A DNA stretch of 64,000 bases, from positions 18,948,686 through 19,012,685 of the forward strand of contig NC_081143.1 in assembly GCF_958295425.1 (NCBI RefSeq), read 5' to 3'. This document shows, in pieces, positions 1 to 14,519 of this stretch. The stretch's first letter is position 1, and each line of letters begins with the position of its first letter. Under the pieces are notes generated by a model. That model did no database searches and was not told the origin of the DNA. It saw only the letters and a program-made list of their open reading frames with translations. A program made the translations under genes and the position numbers. The DNA is from Solea solea (taxonomy: Eukaryota; Chordata; Actinopteri; Pleuronectiformes; Soleidae).

Positions 1-814
1 TTCGTTTTTTTTACCATCCATTCGAACCTATTTAATTGAGATTGTTCCATACGTTGACTTCTGTGACTGTAATACAGTCATAGGTCATTTCTGCCATGCT
101 GCAGTGATCACGTGAGCTACAGGATGTGGACTTTTTGAGAATAAAAATCCTAAACGGACGTCTGTAATTTTGTAAAAAGACTGAATCAGTCGATACTCAA
201 AGCTGTGACATCACTAATAGCTATGAAAAACACTCAGACACACACACACACATTGTAATGCAAATGTATAAGTCCATTGCAGTCCACTTTAATCCATTTA
301 TTCCAGTGCATCTGTTGTTTCTCTCTCTCTCTCGCTCACTCTCACTGTGTGAGCCATCACAGCAGGATTGTAAAGAATTCATACCTCCAGTGGGGTAAAA
401 TGACCCTCTTTGTCAAGGGTTACTCTCGAGCAAATAGTTGAGTAAGAGAGGAAGAGACAGAGAGAGAGAGCAAAGCCTTCAGCAATTATTTAGACAGTTA
501 GGGGGTAAGGAGCATATTGAAACAAACATCCACATGGTTAAAAAATACATGACAGTGCATATTATAAAGAAGTTCTTTATCGGGACAGGCAAAAACCGGC
601 TGCTGTTTTTTTTTTTTTTTGGCCCTAATACTGTTTCATATGGAATCGAGGCAGATGTGAATCAAATGTTTTTTTTCTCTGTTACTCAGCAGTATGTGAG
701 AGGGGCTTTGTACTCAGCAATTTCTCATCACTGCGCTTTTACGGAAATGTCTTAAGATTGTAGTTGCATCACTTTTCACTCTGAAACAGCTGAGAGAAAT
801 GTTAACACAATGTC

Positions 815-819
<5 letters not shown>

Positions 820-852
<33 letters not shown>
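820..852. repeat. (CA)n microsatellite
   Basis: Pure AC run of about 16 units. Confidence 0.95.
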
Positions 853-854
<2 letters not shown>

Positions 855-3800
855 CTGTCTCATTCTCACGCACGTTCACAGACAGTCATCTCCCCTCAGG
901 GAGCCACTGCAGTTGACACTTGGTGAGGAGAGATTGATCTGTTTATTGATTCACCTGCAGGTGATGAGGTGAAGGAGGCCACATTACTGCTTTAATAACA
1001 CACTCCTCTCTGTGTGACTATGACTAAATATGTTTTTCAGTACCCTTTTTTCCCCCATGACGAAGACTCGATGATGGTCACTATGTAATGTAGTTCTATA
1101 TCTCATTGAAGTAAAGTCATTTGCGATTGTTAATATATCATTCTTTGATGGGCCGTGCTGCTCGATCGGAATCCTCTGGTGAAAGAACTGAGCTCTGAAC
1201 TTAAATGCTCTGAAGAGAAGTTTAGATAATGTTCAGTGAATTGTAAAAGAATATGACGGCAACAACAGGGGTGTGGATTTTCACCCAGTTCAAATCAAAT
1301 GCCACAGAGAGAAAGAGTGAGTGAGTGAGTAGTTTTGTCAGCCTCACACACTTTAGCTAAGGGAACCCCAGTGAGAGAAACTGATAAACTGCGTCCTCCT
1401 CGTTGTCAAAAATACAAATAGACACTTAAAGGCACACATTCTAAGTAACAGAATAATAGACACAGGTTTACTACTACTACGTTTGAAAAGTAATAACTGA
1501 ACAAACACCATTTAAAAGCAGGACCTTGGCACATTTCTCACAGGTGCAGACTTTCATTCATTCACAGTCAGTAGCTCAGTCAACAACATTGGCCAATACT
1601 TTACTAGTGTCCTTGTTTTGGTGCATAAATGTGTTAAAGTGCACAGCTCGGTTCTCTGAACGAGGCTTTAAGCAGCTTATTATCAGAGTCAACTTGCAGA
1701 GTATGGAGAGAGCTTCCAAGTATATTCACGACAAATTTAAATAGCACTAAAACCTTATCGTGCACATTTTCTTTGTTACACAATCCACTATCATACTAAC
1801 TACTGAATTACAAAACTAAATCAACATCTTTCGGGCAAAGTGCTGATCAAATTGTATTATGAATGTAGATTCTACTATAGTGTGATTTAATCTTGTTCTT
1901 GCACCATCCCAGACCAAAGTATCAGTTAAAATCAATTGCTAACCCTAACACTAACCCTTCTTTTTTGGTTTGTTGACGATGACGAAACATCCGGCAGTGA
2001 CATCATTTTTTCCTTTGCCAATTTCTGCGTTAGTCCGTAGGCAGATGAATCCATGCATGCTTCTTCTGAGGAAACAGAATCTGCGTGTGAACAGAATCAT
2101 AGGCTTGTAGGTGCATGCAGAAATGTGGAGTGGCTTCTGCAGAGGCTGAAAGCGGTAAAAACAAAAGTACGAGATAAACTTAGTCCTCATCTGAGATATT
2201 GTCTTGGTGTATAACAGGACAACAGCCTCAAAAAGTTTAAGCAACAAAGATCAAAATCCACGTGACAAATTGCCAATGGCGCTTTCCACTTTTGCAAAGG
2301 GCAATATTTTTTGATGGCATTTCACATATCGGCTGTTAAATGGAAATACAGTCTGCGCTGCTTGTAATTTATTTCTGAGAATGGAAGCTGGCAAGCCTCT
2401 CTGTTCCATCAAATATTTTTCTTGTGCTAATGGAAAGATTGGAACGAAGCCGACATGTTCATTAATTTTATATTTTCTCACTTTTTAGATTGTTTTTGAA
2501 ATGTTGCCTGTGCATGCTGGGGCTGAATGAAAGTCATAGGAACGTTTTTCTTACAGTATAATTAAATATCATCTCAGACGTAGAAATGGGAATTCCAGAT
2601 TAAACAGACCATTGAGACTGAAGCAAATTGCACATAATGAGCAACATGGGATTAATGCAATTCGGCACACAGACAGACAATTGCCTGTATGTGACAGAAT
2701 CAACTAACAAGGAGTCCGGTCAGGATTGGGAAATGTGAGAATTGGTGTTTGCTAACGACATTATCTTGTTGCTCGACATTCCTGACAAACCATATCCCTG
2801 CTGACTGTTTCTGAAGGTTTCTACGTGTGTCTGCAGCAGTCTGCGCTCTATTGTTTTCATTTAGATTTCTGTTTATTTCTGACCATCAATCTCCCAATTA
2901 GCCAATTCCTGGAAGATCAAGTCATTGTTTGCTTTCCGGGAAGCTCTGATGTTCCACAAGAAAGACAAGGGGAGAGATTTAGAGAGTGTTTTGGTTCCCA
3001 TGTTACTCTGCCAATTTAGCTCCTTTATATGCATCCACCGTTCCTGAGTCTTCTGTTCTTTTATTCCTTTTTCTCCAGCTGACTTCTTTGTTGCTCTGCC
3101 AGTTCATTAGTTGGGTGTATTGGGAAGCGGTCAGCAGGTGTGCGACTTCCACGAATATGCGGTAAACGTTGCCATGCACACGGATTGCATCTTTGACTGC
3201 CAATGAAGTCGGAATGTAGATGTTCTCAAATGTCTTGTCTTGTCCACAAACCGAAATGATTCAGTTTCAGGAATTTCTTTGTTATATGGAGCAAAGAAAC
3301 CAGAAAATATTCACATTTAAGAAGCTGAAATCTTGTTTAAATGATGAAAAAAGCTTCAAACCGATTAATCGATTATCAAAATAGCTGAGGATTCATTGAC
3401 CTTTTGTGAGTATGTGTATGTGTGACCAGGAATCTGCATTAAGTCTGCCTTCCTGTGTGTAGTGCTTTGTGCAAAATGTATCCCGATTTGACCCACTGCC
3501 CCATACGTTTCAGAGACGTCTCTCCGTATCTGACATTTCCTTGCTTAATTCCATTGGGAACAGCTCAGCAAAAAGGTGTCTCCGTGTTATCATACATACA
3601 GGCCTATTTTTAATCCTGCTCTTTTCCCGCAAGCTGGATTCATGCGGATGCTCCCCAGGATGAAAGCGTATTCTTACAACTGTGCTGGGACTCACACAGA
3701 GCAGCTTGACTTTGATTTAGCTTCTCCACCGATACTCGCACACCCTTAGATGCCCTCGGTCGGTGCCGTTCAGTGTGCTGGGAATTAACTTTGTGATGTC

Positions 3801-4518
3801 GGATCTGATGCGCTTGATGTGACGCAAGTCATGCATTTCATCGCCCTCTTCACATGCGTGTGAAGAATCTTTAGCCTCGCTACTACTACTTCTGGAGAAT
3901 CTAATTATGAATCTCAGACAACCTCTCACGGATTCTCACAAAATGACTTTACAATCCATGTGCTCATTTAATCTGCTATTCAAACTACATAGCTCCACTC
4001 CACCCGGCACCCTTGCTTTTCATTGTGCAACCAGAGGATTCATGTTTCCACTTTTTTGCCAGCAGCTGTTGAGCTGCACTGTGTCCTACCAGGACACTAT
4101 CGGGCTCACGTCCAAATTTAAACAGGATTAGATTCACACTGACAGGCTCTGTAATTCTAATTATTAGCAATTCCCCCACAATTGCAGTCCACTATGCATC
4201 TGCCATGTCAACCCTAGCACCAATTACCCACTCGCTTTCAGTGACCCCTGAGGTCTTCTCCTAATGTCGAGGCAATGAGACTGACATCTCTGTCATGCAG
4301 AAAGTGTATTGTGCCACTGGCATATGTGAGGTCAGTGCTTATGTGAGATGTTAGGACGGCCAGAGAAGTGCAATACAGAACCCTTACCCCTGCAATATTC
4401 GTTGGTAGGTCTAATATGAGGAACATGACGTTGTTGACGGCTGTTAGAAATGTACTGCACCCACTTTTTTTTTGTCTCTGAGGAAACTGTAGCTCTCCAG
4501 GGTACTGAAGAGTGTTTG

Positions 4519-4550
<32 letters not shown>

Positions 4551-4558
4551 ACACACAC
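4519..4558. repeat. (CA)n microsatellite
   Basis: AC run with one AAAC interruption. Confidence 0.95.
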
Positions 4559-5062
4559 GGGAAATAGATTTTTTTTTTTATCATATTAACCCCGCAACCC
4601 GGCCCCGAATAAGCGGAGGACAATGATGATGATGATGATTTGACAAAAAGTTGGTTTCCTTTCATGAAATCATCGTACTGATCTAGATATCCATGATGTA
4701 TCCACACGGGATTATCAGAAAAATGATGTGGCGATTACGTCAGCAAAAAATACAAAAATGACAAACACCAAAAAATGAATCAAACCTTACCTGTACCTTT
4801 TAAGTCAAAACATTACACTGTGTGTCAGTGGATAATTGTAAGTCCTGCATTTCTGTTGCTGCAGGTTATCTTATAGCTGTGGAATAATGAGAAGTGAAAC
4901 ATCTTCACCTTCACTCAGGCAAGTCCAGTCGCCTACAGCTAACGACAGAAGATACAGAATAACTAACTTTGTCTCTTTGGCAAACTTAGCATCACAGAGC
5001 AGTGTGGTTGTTGGTGCAGCACCTCATCAGTTTGGGCATGTAAAATATAGTGTTTTTTTCCT

Positions 5063-5064
<2 letters not shown>

Positions 5065-5101
<37 letters not shown>

Positions 5102-5140
5102 GTATAGGGTAGCGGAGGTGTGTGTGTGTGTGTGTGTGTC
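5065..5140. repeat. Two (GT)n microsatellites
   Basis: GT runs at 5065-5096 and 5118-5139 separated by a short unique sequence. Confidence 0.95.
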
Positions 5141-5669
5141 TCTGGTGCTGCTGCGCTGTCTTGAGCTGAAAATAAAAGGAAGTAATGCAAATGAAACACA
5201 AGTTTCAGTACTCGGCTATGCACATGAAATGTTTTTATTAGGATTTTGTTAGGATTAGGAGGAAAAATAGAAGTGTGATCAATTATTTTAATGCCTAATA
5301 TTTAATCAGCACTTGTGTCAGGTGATGAAAACAGATATGGGTACGTACGGGTCGCCAACTGTGAGCATGAAAACATATGGTGATGTGTGCTTTCAGTCCT
5401 TACTGGCAGTTGATACAGTCTCTCCCAGGCATGGAGACATGGAGACTTTATACATTTTCACTTAAACTTGACGTCCATTGAGAAAAGGCCCTCGAGGACA
5501 CAGACTCATTGACAGCTCGCCAACCATAAATTACCTGGCTGCTCTGTGTGGTTGTCCATGCGAATGTGTCTGAGGGCAAGTTTGTGGCTCAGAGTCTAGT
5601 TATGACTATAATTAGCTTTTGGTTGCCTTGGTAGCAACGTGAAGTCTTTGTGGCTGTGGTTCTGTGTTT

Positions 5670-5670
5670 T

Positions 5671-5712
<42 letters not shown>

Positions 5713-5713
5713 G
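5670..5713. repeat. Compound (TG)n(AG)n microsatellite
   Basis: A TG run passes directly into an AG run. Confidence 0.95.
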
Positions 5714-6514
5714 GGAATGTGTGAGTGAAATTGCCTTATAAAGTGATCAGTGGCATTTTCCCCTTATCTGTCAACCGCATCTACAGATGTGTCATCAGGG
5801 ACACGTCTGGATAACACAGAGCGCAGCGATGCTCGGACGGCTGCTCTCAGATCGGCACACGCTGCTCATCCGAACGACAGCAGAAGCACGGGCGTTGAAT
5901 GAATAGATCCAAGGCGAGTTGCTTCCGAGCCGCGTGTCATTCGTTTCTTTTCCACATTTCGTTGAGGATCTAAAGTTTACTAGTGAAAATTAAAAAAATA
6001 GATCTTCACATTGGTTCATTTTCACGTAGTTTTGATTACAATAGGGGACTAAACTTCATGTAGTTATGTGAATCAAAGTCTTCGTTCAACAGAGCTGCAG
6101 TGCATCAATTGCATCATTAATTCATTCATGACTTAAAACCCAGTCAAATTCACACAATTCAAACAATTCGAGCCTGAACAGCTGTCTGCATTTCCTCAGG
6201 CTTAGCCTAACGCGCCGCAGTTTCTTTGTGTTCCAACCAATATAAATAACAAAGCGCAGACAAGACTCAAGAGTGTTAAGTTTAAGTCACAGCAACTGAG
6301 GTTTATTTTATTTTGAGCCGCCACGTCCGATGCCAGACTCTGTAAACTGGTAGAACAACACGCGGCCAGATTTCTGTCCGGTGAATTAACACACTGTGAA
6401 TTTATGGGACATTATGCAAAAGCTTGTTTACATCCGCTGGGCACAGACTATGAAGACATGACAAAGTGAAATTCCTCTCAAGTGTAAACAGAGATGTAAG
6501 AGGATAGTTTGGGG

Positions 6515-6725
6515 AATTCATTCATTCATTCATTCATTCATTCATTCATTGTTTACCACATTATCCTCCACATGAGGGTCGCGAAACCACTGGAGCCAAT
6601 CCCAGCTGACATAGGGCAAAAGGCGGGGCTCATCCTGGACAGGTTGCCAGTCTATCACAAGGCCAACACACAGAGATGAACAACCATTCACTCTCACGCT
6701 CACACCTACATTACATCCATTTAGA
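6515..6725 (-). mobile_element. SINE tail with (GAAT)n end
   Basis: On the plus strand an ATTC array (6515-6550) is followed by the inverted conserved tail: CCTCCACATGAGGGTCGCG, GGAGCCAATCCCAGCTGAC, CAGGTTGCCAGTCTATCACA. The GAAT array is the 3' tail of the element read on the minus strand. Confidence 0.8.
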
Positions 6726-9419
6726 GCATCCCATTAACCTCTGTGTCTATTATTTTCTTAATTAATTGATTAATTTGCTCCATAAAAATGTTGAATGTTG
6801 AATGTAGTAATTGATTAATGATCAATTATTTGTTGCTAGTGGAAACTATGGCAAGGACAAGGCAGCTGCAACCAGAACTGTGCTTACAACCGCCGACGAA
6901 CGGAATTCGATACTGGGAGTTACACTGCGGTCGACATAACGCGTGTCTTTCACAGCGATTCAGTTTGTGGCTCATAAACAAGATGTGCTGATCTACGGAT
7001 GCATTCCTGCTGAAACCCAAAGATGACTGCTGGACAGATAAGGTGACAACAGCTGAAACAACTAGAGTTAACACTGTGCAGCGCACAGGTCAGCAGACGG
7101 TAGTATTAAGCGTGCACGCTGCTATTTTTCACACTCTAGAAGCAGTGGCCGGGTTACGGATGTATGTGCACCTGCTCCAGCGTTCTCCCGCCCGACACTT
7201 GGCTCAACAATGAAGTGACAAAGTGTCTGTAGCTTCAGGATAATCTGGATTATGTCATCAATTCTCAAACTGTAGTATTGTATCCTCTCTTATCTATGTC
7301 AAAATACCAACACCTCTGCTCTAAGTGGCAGTGGGCTGTGCTGCGCGCAGGCATGCAGTATCAAATAAACAGGCAAAGTGCATTTCAGTGTCAGGGAAAT
7401 AGCGACGTGTTAGTTACGTCCTACAATAGTCAAGAAAACTGGGCCCTTAGTCTCACTCGTCAAACACCAGTCTTAGCGGAGCGTTGAAAGAATCGACTCC
7501 TCAAGTGCTCGTACAGCGCCACATAAAGACACAATTAAGAATAGGCTAAAACGATAATAAAAGAATAAAATAAACAGATGACGTGGAAAAGAACAAAGCA
7601 TAAATGCTAAAGTGCATAGCAGCACACAATGCCAGTGGCGTTTAACAGTTGCTGTGATAAGATTCGAGAGCTTTATTTGCCATTCGTAGACACACAGTTA
7701 TGCCACGAGTGCAATAAAATAAAGTGCCGCTATGCACACTGTGGTCTTTATGGGAACATATTGTACATGCTGCAGTTGTACTGCACTTTTATACTCTATT
7801 TTTATTGTGTTGTTGTAAAGCCCTAACTCTCTTCTCTGTGACATTGCACCTTCTTTATTTAATCAGCCAGATGTTTTTTTATTTTAATTTTTTTGCCACT
7901 GGTGTTTGTTTACATGAGTTAACACCCTCTGCTTTGGCCTTACCCCCCTCTTTCCCCCCCTGCAGGTGCTTAGCTGACAAGTATTCAGGAATATTATTTC
8001 AATAGAGTAATTATTAATCAGTTAAAATCATGAAGTGACTCATTGGCTTCACACCTAATACAGATCTTTTTCACGCTCTCTCTGGATTTAAACTAAATTA
8101 CCTTTTCCAATGAATTATTTGCAGTTTTCCTTATTATTATTTTATTTTAGTTTGTACTTTTATATTTATTCCTTCAATGTTTTTTAACTATTGTACAAGG
8201 AAAGGTCCTGTGGAGAGCAATACTATACTTTTTTTTTAAATCAATCAAAAATATTCATAGCAATGAAAAGGAATAGAGAAGATCTGCACACATTTCAGCT
8301 CCTCAGTTACCTTCATAACCAGTGACAATTCAAGCTGTTTGTTGTTTTATTATTTATAATACAACAACCACATTCAGAGGTTCTCAGCACATTTAAATGG
8401 AAAGTGACCTCGTCTTTACTCTCACCTCTTCGCTTGGTTGTTTGTGAACACGGTGGATGACACGCTGACCTCAGCTGACTGGCTGCTGCTGTCATGTCGC
8501 ACCCAGGCAGGAAGGAACACTGGTGTGAGATCTGGTCCCTCAGGACACATGTGGACTGGAGACACATTCTCGTGTTAATGCTAATGCCAGGTGTGAGCTG
8601 ACGTAACAAGAGCTGCCCACTTGTGACGGGATCACCTGGGGATGTGCGGTGTTAACGGAACACGGGGGCTTAGCTCAGGGAACTTCATGAAGTAATTATT
8701 CTGATGAATAAAGACGCTTGTTCAACGGGAAACAGGGAAGCTGTTGAGACTTGAAGCAGCTGTACCTAAAGGTCTACTATGATTTGTGCTTTCATAGCGT
8801 CAGAGTTTGGTTTTCGAAATATACAGGTTTCAATAGGATTAACAATGCCGAGTCACAGTGTTACACATTTAATTCAAATTTATTTTAATGTAATTGGTAA
8901 TTTAAAGAGTAGAATGTTTTATTTTTTTATTTGTTTGATGCACTGATTGACACAATCGTTACTTTTGGTAGAGTTTTCTTATACTTTTATAGCCAGTAGT
9001 TTGGAAGACGTTGGTTTTATGCACCTTAAATTAGGTTGGAACACAGAACCAGGACATGAAGCCACAGGGTGAGTGAAGGAAGACTGGGAAGACAAGAGGA
9101 GGAAACCGGGGAAATTGACTGTCTTTAGGCCGTGATGAAGTCAAACTTCAACCAACATGGCTTAAAATAGAACATTAGAAGCTCAGCCGGCACCAAACAC
9201 ACACACACACACACACACACGTACACACCAGCAGGGCTTCCCATCAAAGCTGCTTTCACCCATCCTGACCTTTTTCATTTAAGTTAGGTTCACTCACTCT
9301 CTGTCGTTGTCATTCACAGTCTACAATCGCCCTGTGCTCCATTCACCTGCACTCCTACACTAACTTAAGAGTTGATTAACACTAATTTGTCATTAACACG
9401 CGCACACATGCACACTCTC

Positions 9420-10100
9420 AGTGTTTTTCTTTTCTTTTTTTTCTTTTATTGGTTTAGTTAACAGGGATAATATACATTAATAAACTACTTTTCATCTATA
9501 GTCCGTGGACAGATGTTACGCAGTCATTTGAAATAGAAAAAATAATGAAGGTTAATATAGCAACGGGTCAGCAGGCAACCCGGAGAATTCAGCACAGATA
9601 AAACTGGTGCTGACAGCTGATTACTAATGAGCCATTTCTTTAAATGAGATTTGAATGAACTGCATGTGGCCAGTTCTCTAATATGAGCTGAGATGGCGTT
9701 CCATTGTCGTGCCGCTCTGACAGAGAAGGCAGATTGACTGCAATCTCTTTCTGAGATGTCTCCTCCGAATGCACCTCTAATGGACCAGTGAGCAGCTGAT
9801 CTAACGCTGACAAATTCTCTGAGAGGACGGGAAGACGAGCCATTTTTTTTTTTTTACGCCTTGTACACAAACAAATGTATCATGTTTTCCAAAGTTAGCC
9901 GTTCATATTCCTTGTTAAGGATTTTAAATACATATATATACAAAGACTGGAGTAGTGATGCCGGCTTGTGACGAGGTTGTTAAACAGCAGGTGATATGAG
10001 AAAAGACCAGAGCATACATGTACGTCTCAGCTGCCTCTGTGGACTGTCCTCATGTCCCATCTACCATGAACGGCAGAACATTGCATCATGGGGTGCACAC
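9420..10100 (-). mobile_element. L2-like LINE 3' end with reverse transcriptase C-terminus
   Basis: Minus-strand translation across frames gives VFKILNKEYERLTLENMIHL followed, after a frameshift in an A-run, by SSRPLREFVSV. Then comes AFSVRAARQWNAISAHIREL and SSFKSHLKKWLIS. The WNxIxxxIRxxxxxxxFKxxLKxxL pattern is the classic C-terminal end of L2/CR1-group reverse transcriptases. Truncated and frameshifted. Confidence 0.75.
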
Positions 10101-11275
10101 AGCTCTGTAAGTCATGTGCAACAAAGGAAATAACGGAGAAACTGAAGTCAACCTTACAAAGAGCAGATCATCTTTAGATTATTATTTAGCCTGTAACTAA
10201 ACATCAGCCTCTGTGCTGGGTCAGGTTTGGATAGAAAAACCCGTCTTGAGCTGCATTCTTGGATGGTTGCATGGTTGGAGAAGGTATTTACAAGAAGGAT
10301 GGTCAGTGAGTTATTCAATAGGAGGAAAGGGGGGTGAAGAAAGACACTGAATGCACACTCGGAAGCCAGTGTTAGAGTATAGTCCACAGTCTTCGGTCTC
10401 TGTCACTGCACATTGTCTTTGTTTCCTGTCTGCTGTGGCCTCTGTGCACCAATGCGGCACGTGTGTGTTATGTGCATGTGTGTTAACCACTAAGTGAGAT
10501 AGCATAGAGGAAATGTTTGCGTATACATCTGTGGCTTTTGTCTCAAAGGTCCAGTGTGGAAAGTCAGCTCTAGTAGGCGGCCACATTTGTACAATGGCGC
10601 ACAATAGACAAACTAAACATACTTTAAGTTTTGATGCTAACTGAAGACTACATAGGTTTGCCAACACATTTAGAAGGGGAAGGATATTTAGCTGCAATGT
10701 TCAACTTCACTAGTAAATGTTGCTTAATTTTACACACTGTACATTTAAAGTGTTGCATCCCTTGTAGTCGCAACTGAATTCTAAACAGTAAAAGTATTCA
10801 AATCTCTCCTTAGGACATGATCACAGATTCAGGGAATATGCTCCTCCAATGTCACAGTGACATGAGGAAGAAAAAAAATAAAAAAGAAGAATTGCTCAAA
10901 TAAAAAAGAAAGACAGCGGTGTGGCGATGAAAAATAGATCTGAACTTGTGAGGAAAATGACACGATGAGTGAAGTAGAAGGACCTTTTTGGAGAGGTGCA
11001 TGATGTGACTGACAGGAGTGAAGAGAAGGGAGCAGAAAGTGGTGCTTGGTGTAAAAGCATCTCAAGGCCTTCGGCAGACGAGCTATACCTAAGTGCTCGT
11101 AGGACACCGAAGGCGGCTATTTTATGGCTCTTCAGTGGAATTCAGTGTTCACTCATGACCATCTGCTTGTATATCACAGCTTTTGGAGCTCTTGGTTTTT
11201 TTCCTGTATGCATGTATTTGCACAACAAACTCATTTCAACATACAGAGTGTTGCACTGATGAGTAGTATGAAGCA

Positions 11276-11366
11276 TTCAAAATGAACAGAATATTTATCT
11301 GGCATTTCTTATCCGAACCCTGTCAAAGTTGGCACTGCACACTGGTGCTCTTAGTAAGTCACCTGC
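11276..11366. repeat. Dispersed repeat, copy 1
   Basis: Shares GGCATTTCTTATCCGAAC and TTGGCACTGCACACTGGTGC with a diverged copy at 31895-31988. Confidence 0.7.
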
Positions 11367-11408
11367 TAGATAGATAGATAGATGGATAGATGGATAGATG
11401 GATAGATG

Positions 11409-11487
<79 letters not shown>

Positions 11488-11488
11488 G
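11367..11488. repeat. (GATA)n microsatellite
   Basis: About 30 tetranucleotide units with GATG variants in the left part; a likely highly variable marker. Confidence 0.97.
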
Positions 11489-13155
11489 AATGCTCTTTCA
11501 CGTTTCTGATCTCTGTATCAGAGGCGATTGCTGTCTTGCAGTCACACAGATGTAAAGTTGGAGAATAACACAAACAGGTCTGAATTGGAAACATTTGAAG
11601 AGAGATAAAGATGATACTGATATGTATTGTAATGTACATTGACAGTCGTAGACTGGTGCCTGCTGTGTTACTGTTATAGCACAAATTGCGAGTCATTTGG
11701 ACATGTAAGGGTTTTATAGCCTGTGTCTTTTGTGTTTTTAGACGAGCAGTGGAGATGGAATAATATAATGGAGTTGAATGTTGGCTTTAGGATGTGTTTC
11801 CACGCACTGCATGTGCATAGATGTGGAGGAGCATCTCTGCACGTTCATACTGATTATATGTATTTTATTGTACTGCTGTCATTTGTGTTGTCTTTGGCCC
11901 TTCTCTCTCTCTCTCTCTCTCTCACATATTCTGTTTTAGCTGCGCCTTAGCGATGCCTTCTTGTTTCATATTACCTCCTGTCTCCCGGTGTCTTTGGATC
12001 AATTCTCTCTTAATGTGCCTTGGGCTTTGCTCCCTTTATGTGAGATTAAAAACCAAATCTCCTTAGAAATTGAGAAAGTAGAGAAAGTTTAGTTTCTTGC
12101 CCATTTTTTTTTTTTTTTTTTTTTTTTTTACACCGCCGTGAATTAAAAGTAACCCACACCGACCGCCACCTCCACCAGTGAGGCCTTTCTAATTTAAAAG
12201 ACACGTTGAAATGAAGATGGCTTGATTTCAGAGAGTCCTCATATTGAAGTGATTTCCAGTAACAAGTTTTGCGTTTGGGCTTTCGCACAGCGACACCTGC
12301 ACTTACAGGGAAGATTGTATTATCAGGAAAGTTTAAGTATAATTTTGTCTGTATAATAATGAGTTAATTAGTCATATAATGTATGATAGCGTATTTTGTA
12401 TCCTATAATACCTTATATTCCACAAAAAAGACGAGATGAACAAGGTTCTTGTCTCCTGGTCGTCGTCATACACATTTATATTACGGTGCAACACAGAAAC
12501 AGAACAATCTCATGGGATTGTGACGACATACAGTAGATGTCCAAGTTCACCTCCTGATTGGGTCTAATCAGTCATGTCTGATACTGAAATAACAAATTAC
12601 AAGCATCCCTAACTCTTTCCTCTTTCCACTCTCCTTTTGTATGAGCTGATTCTGTTTTCTGGTAGGGAGTTAAAGAACATCCCAAGTGAAACACTTGCCT
12701 CCTAAATGTGTCAAAGCATGACATTGTGCTGCTAATTAGTCTGCTTTAACCTCCTGTTTACCTCCATTCATATTTCTCCCAAAGGCCTTCTCCCGTTCAG
12801 CTTTGTCTCCCGGTAGATGTGTGCTGTTCTAAATGCAGACTGTCCCTGGTCAATGAATGGAGTCGATTTAATAACCGGTCCGTTCTGTGAATATGACCGA
12901 AAATGTGCAGAAGTCAGCGTCGTTGTGGTCTGAAGGAAAAGGAAAAACAGTTGTGTGTGCTGCTGCTCTGTGGAGGTAGGTGAGGAAAAAGGTGTGTGTG
13001 TGTGTGAGAACATAATTATACAATACGCCATATCACTCATTAAGTAACTGCACGCCCCTCATTCATTTTACAACATGTACATCTGCTGACTTTGACAAGA
13101 CAAAGCCAATGACACACAGAATACTGAGCATATGCTCTGGCCCATCCCTCTCCTC

Positions 13156-13158
<3 letters not shown>

Positions 13159-13200
<42 letters not shown>

Positions 13201-13440
13201 AGGTTTGCACAGCTATCCCTTTAAGGACATTGAGTACCAATAATTTGGTCAGCGTAACCAAAGCCTTATCCCCTAATCTTAACCCAAACCTTAACCTATC
13301 CACAAGTCTAATCCTAGCCCTAATCTAGTTCCTCAGAAATCAGGTTCTACCAGGTTTTGGCCCGCATGAGGGATGACTGGTCCTGAAAAGGTCCTAAAGA
13401 GGTAACACATACAAGTATACACACACACCCACACCTCATT
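13159..13440. repeat. (CA)n array and adjoining fish dispersed repeat
   Basis: CA run at 13159-13198. Then comes CTTTAAGGACATTGAGTACC, a stretch of diverged CCTAANC motifs, and CAGGTTCTACCAGGTTTTGG leading into another CA-rich tail. The layout resembles a dispersed repeat often seen in fish introns. Confidence 0.6.
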
Positions 13441-14390
13441 GGCATGTTACTGTCTCTTGTCACACTAGCTGTTGCAGCTGTGGGCTGCAATCTGCAATTC
13501 ATAGAACATGACCGTGACCTTCATTCAGTTGCCAACAGCAAACTGGGATTAAGTCCATCTTGGTGGACGATTTGGGTTTGACTCCCACTTTTTTCCTGCC
13601 GTGAGGAGCTTTTCTTCATCCAGACAGGTGTAGAAAATAAATGCATTATTCTCGTTCAGCCGGCATTTGAATTTGTTGTCCATGGACGTTTTTTTAATGT
13701 CGAAATTCCAGCCAAGTTGTGCGGCATATCTTGGTACAACATCCAGTAATAGATCACTTTCTTTTTTCACTGCAACCTGTGTCCATACGCCTGTGCATGT
13801 GAATTTTTTTTGGGAAGATTTTTTTGCAATTAACCCACGTTCCCGGCCAATGAGAATAAATACTGGTAACCATGTTAGTGTAAGGGATTCAAGGATTTTA
13901 CAACACCTTCGTGGTTCTTCCTCATGTTGTTATGACTAACATCTCAGCCTCGGGAAATTATCCAACTGTCTGCCAGCGGCGTTGGATTTATCTTTGGATT
14001 TATTTGTCCTGTGCATCATCTGTGTGTGCCCAGGCCTGTCTACATGTGTGATGATATGATGAATAATGATAGTATGGGTGATTAATAGGTGTGTCCGAGG
14101 TGAGGCGTGTGTCCCTGGCGTATGCCTCAGCTGGCCAGCACTTTATCTCACATTAGCAGGAACTTGGAGCTGACAGGTATCGGGTTGAATCACAGACGGA
14201 CACCTCTGCACATTTTGTTTCACTCAAAAGGTCAAAGGGAACTGGCGTCAGAATCGATATACGACAACTGAAATCTATTTTGGAAATGCAATTCCCATTA
14301 AAATGAAATATCCCAGTGGACGTTTGGCCTTCAAATGTAGTTGTACGTGTTTTTATTGACATTGACAAGTAATCGATATTCTGTCAGATT

Positions 14391-14519
14391 TGAGAGTGAG
14401 AGTGGACGGTCGTCTCTATGTGACCCTGTGATGGACTCCGCCTATCGCCCTATGTCAGCTGAGATTGGCACAGCGGCCCCCGCGACCCTCATGTGGAGGA
14501 TAAAGCGGACGGATGCTTA
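14391..14519 (+). mobile_element. SINE tail fragment
   Basis: Contains GACCCTGTGATGGACTCCGC, ATGTCAGCTGAGATTGGCAC and ATGTGGAGGATAAAGCGG, the conserved tail of the SINE family found elsewhere in the window. Head missing, with an internal deletion after GATGGACT. Confidence 0.8.

Noticed and set aside
11295..11696. Open frame with repeated YLSI residues
   Set aside because: It is a translation of the GATA microsatellite, not a protein.
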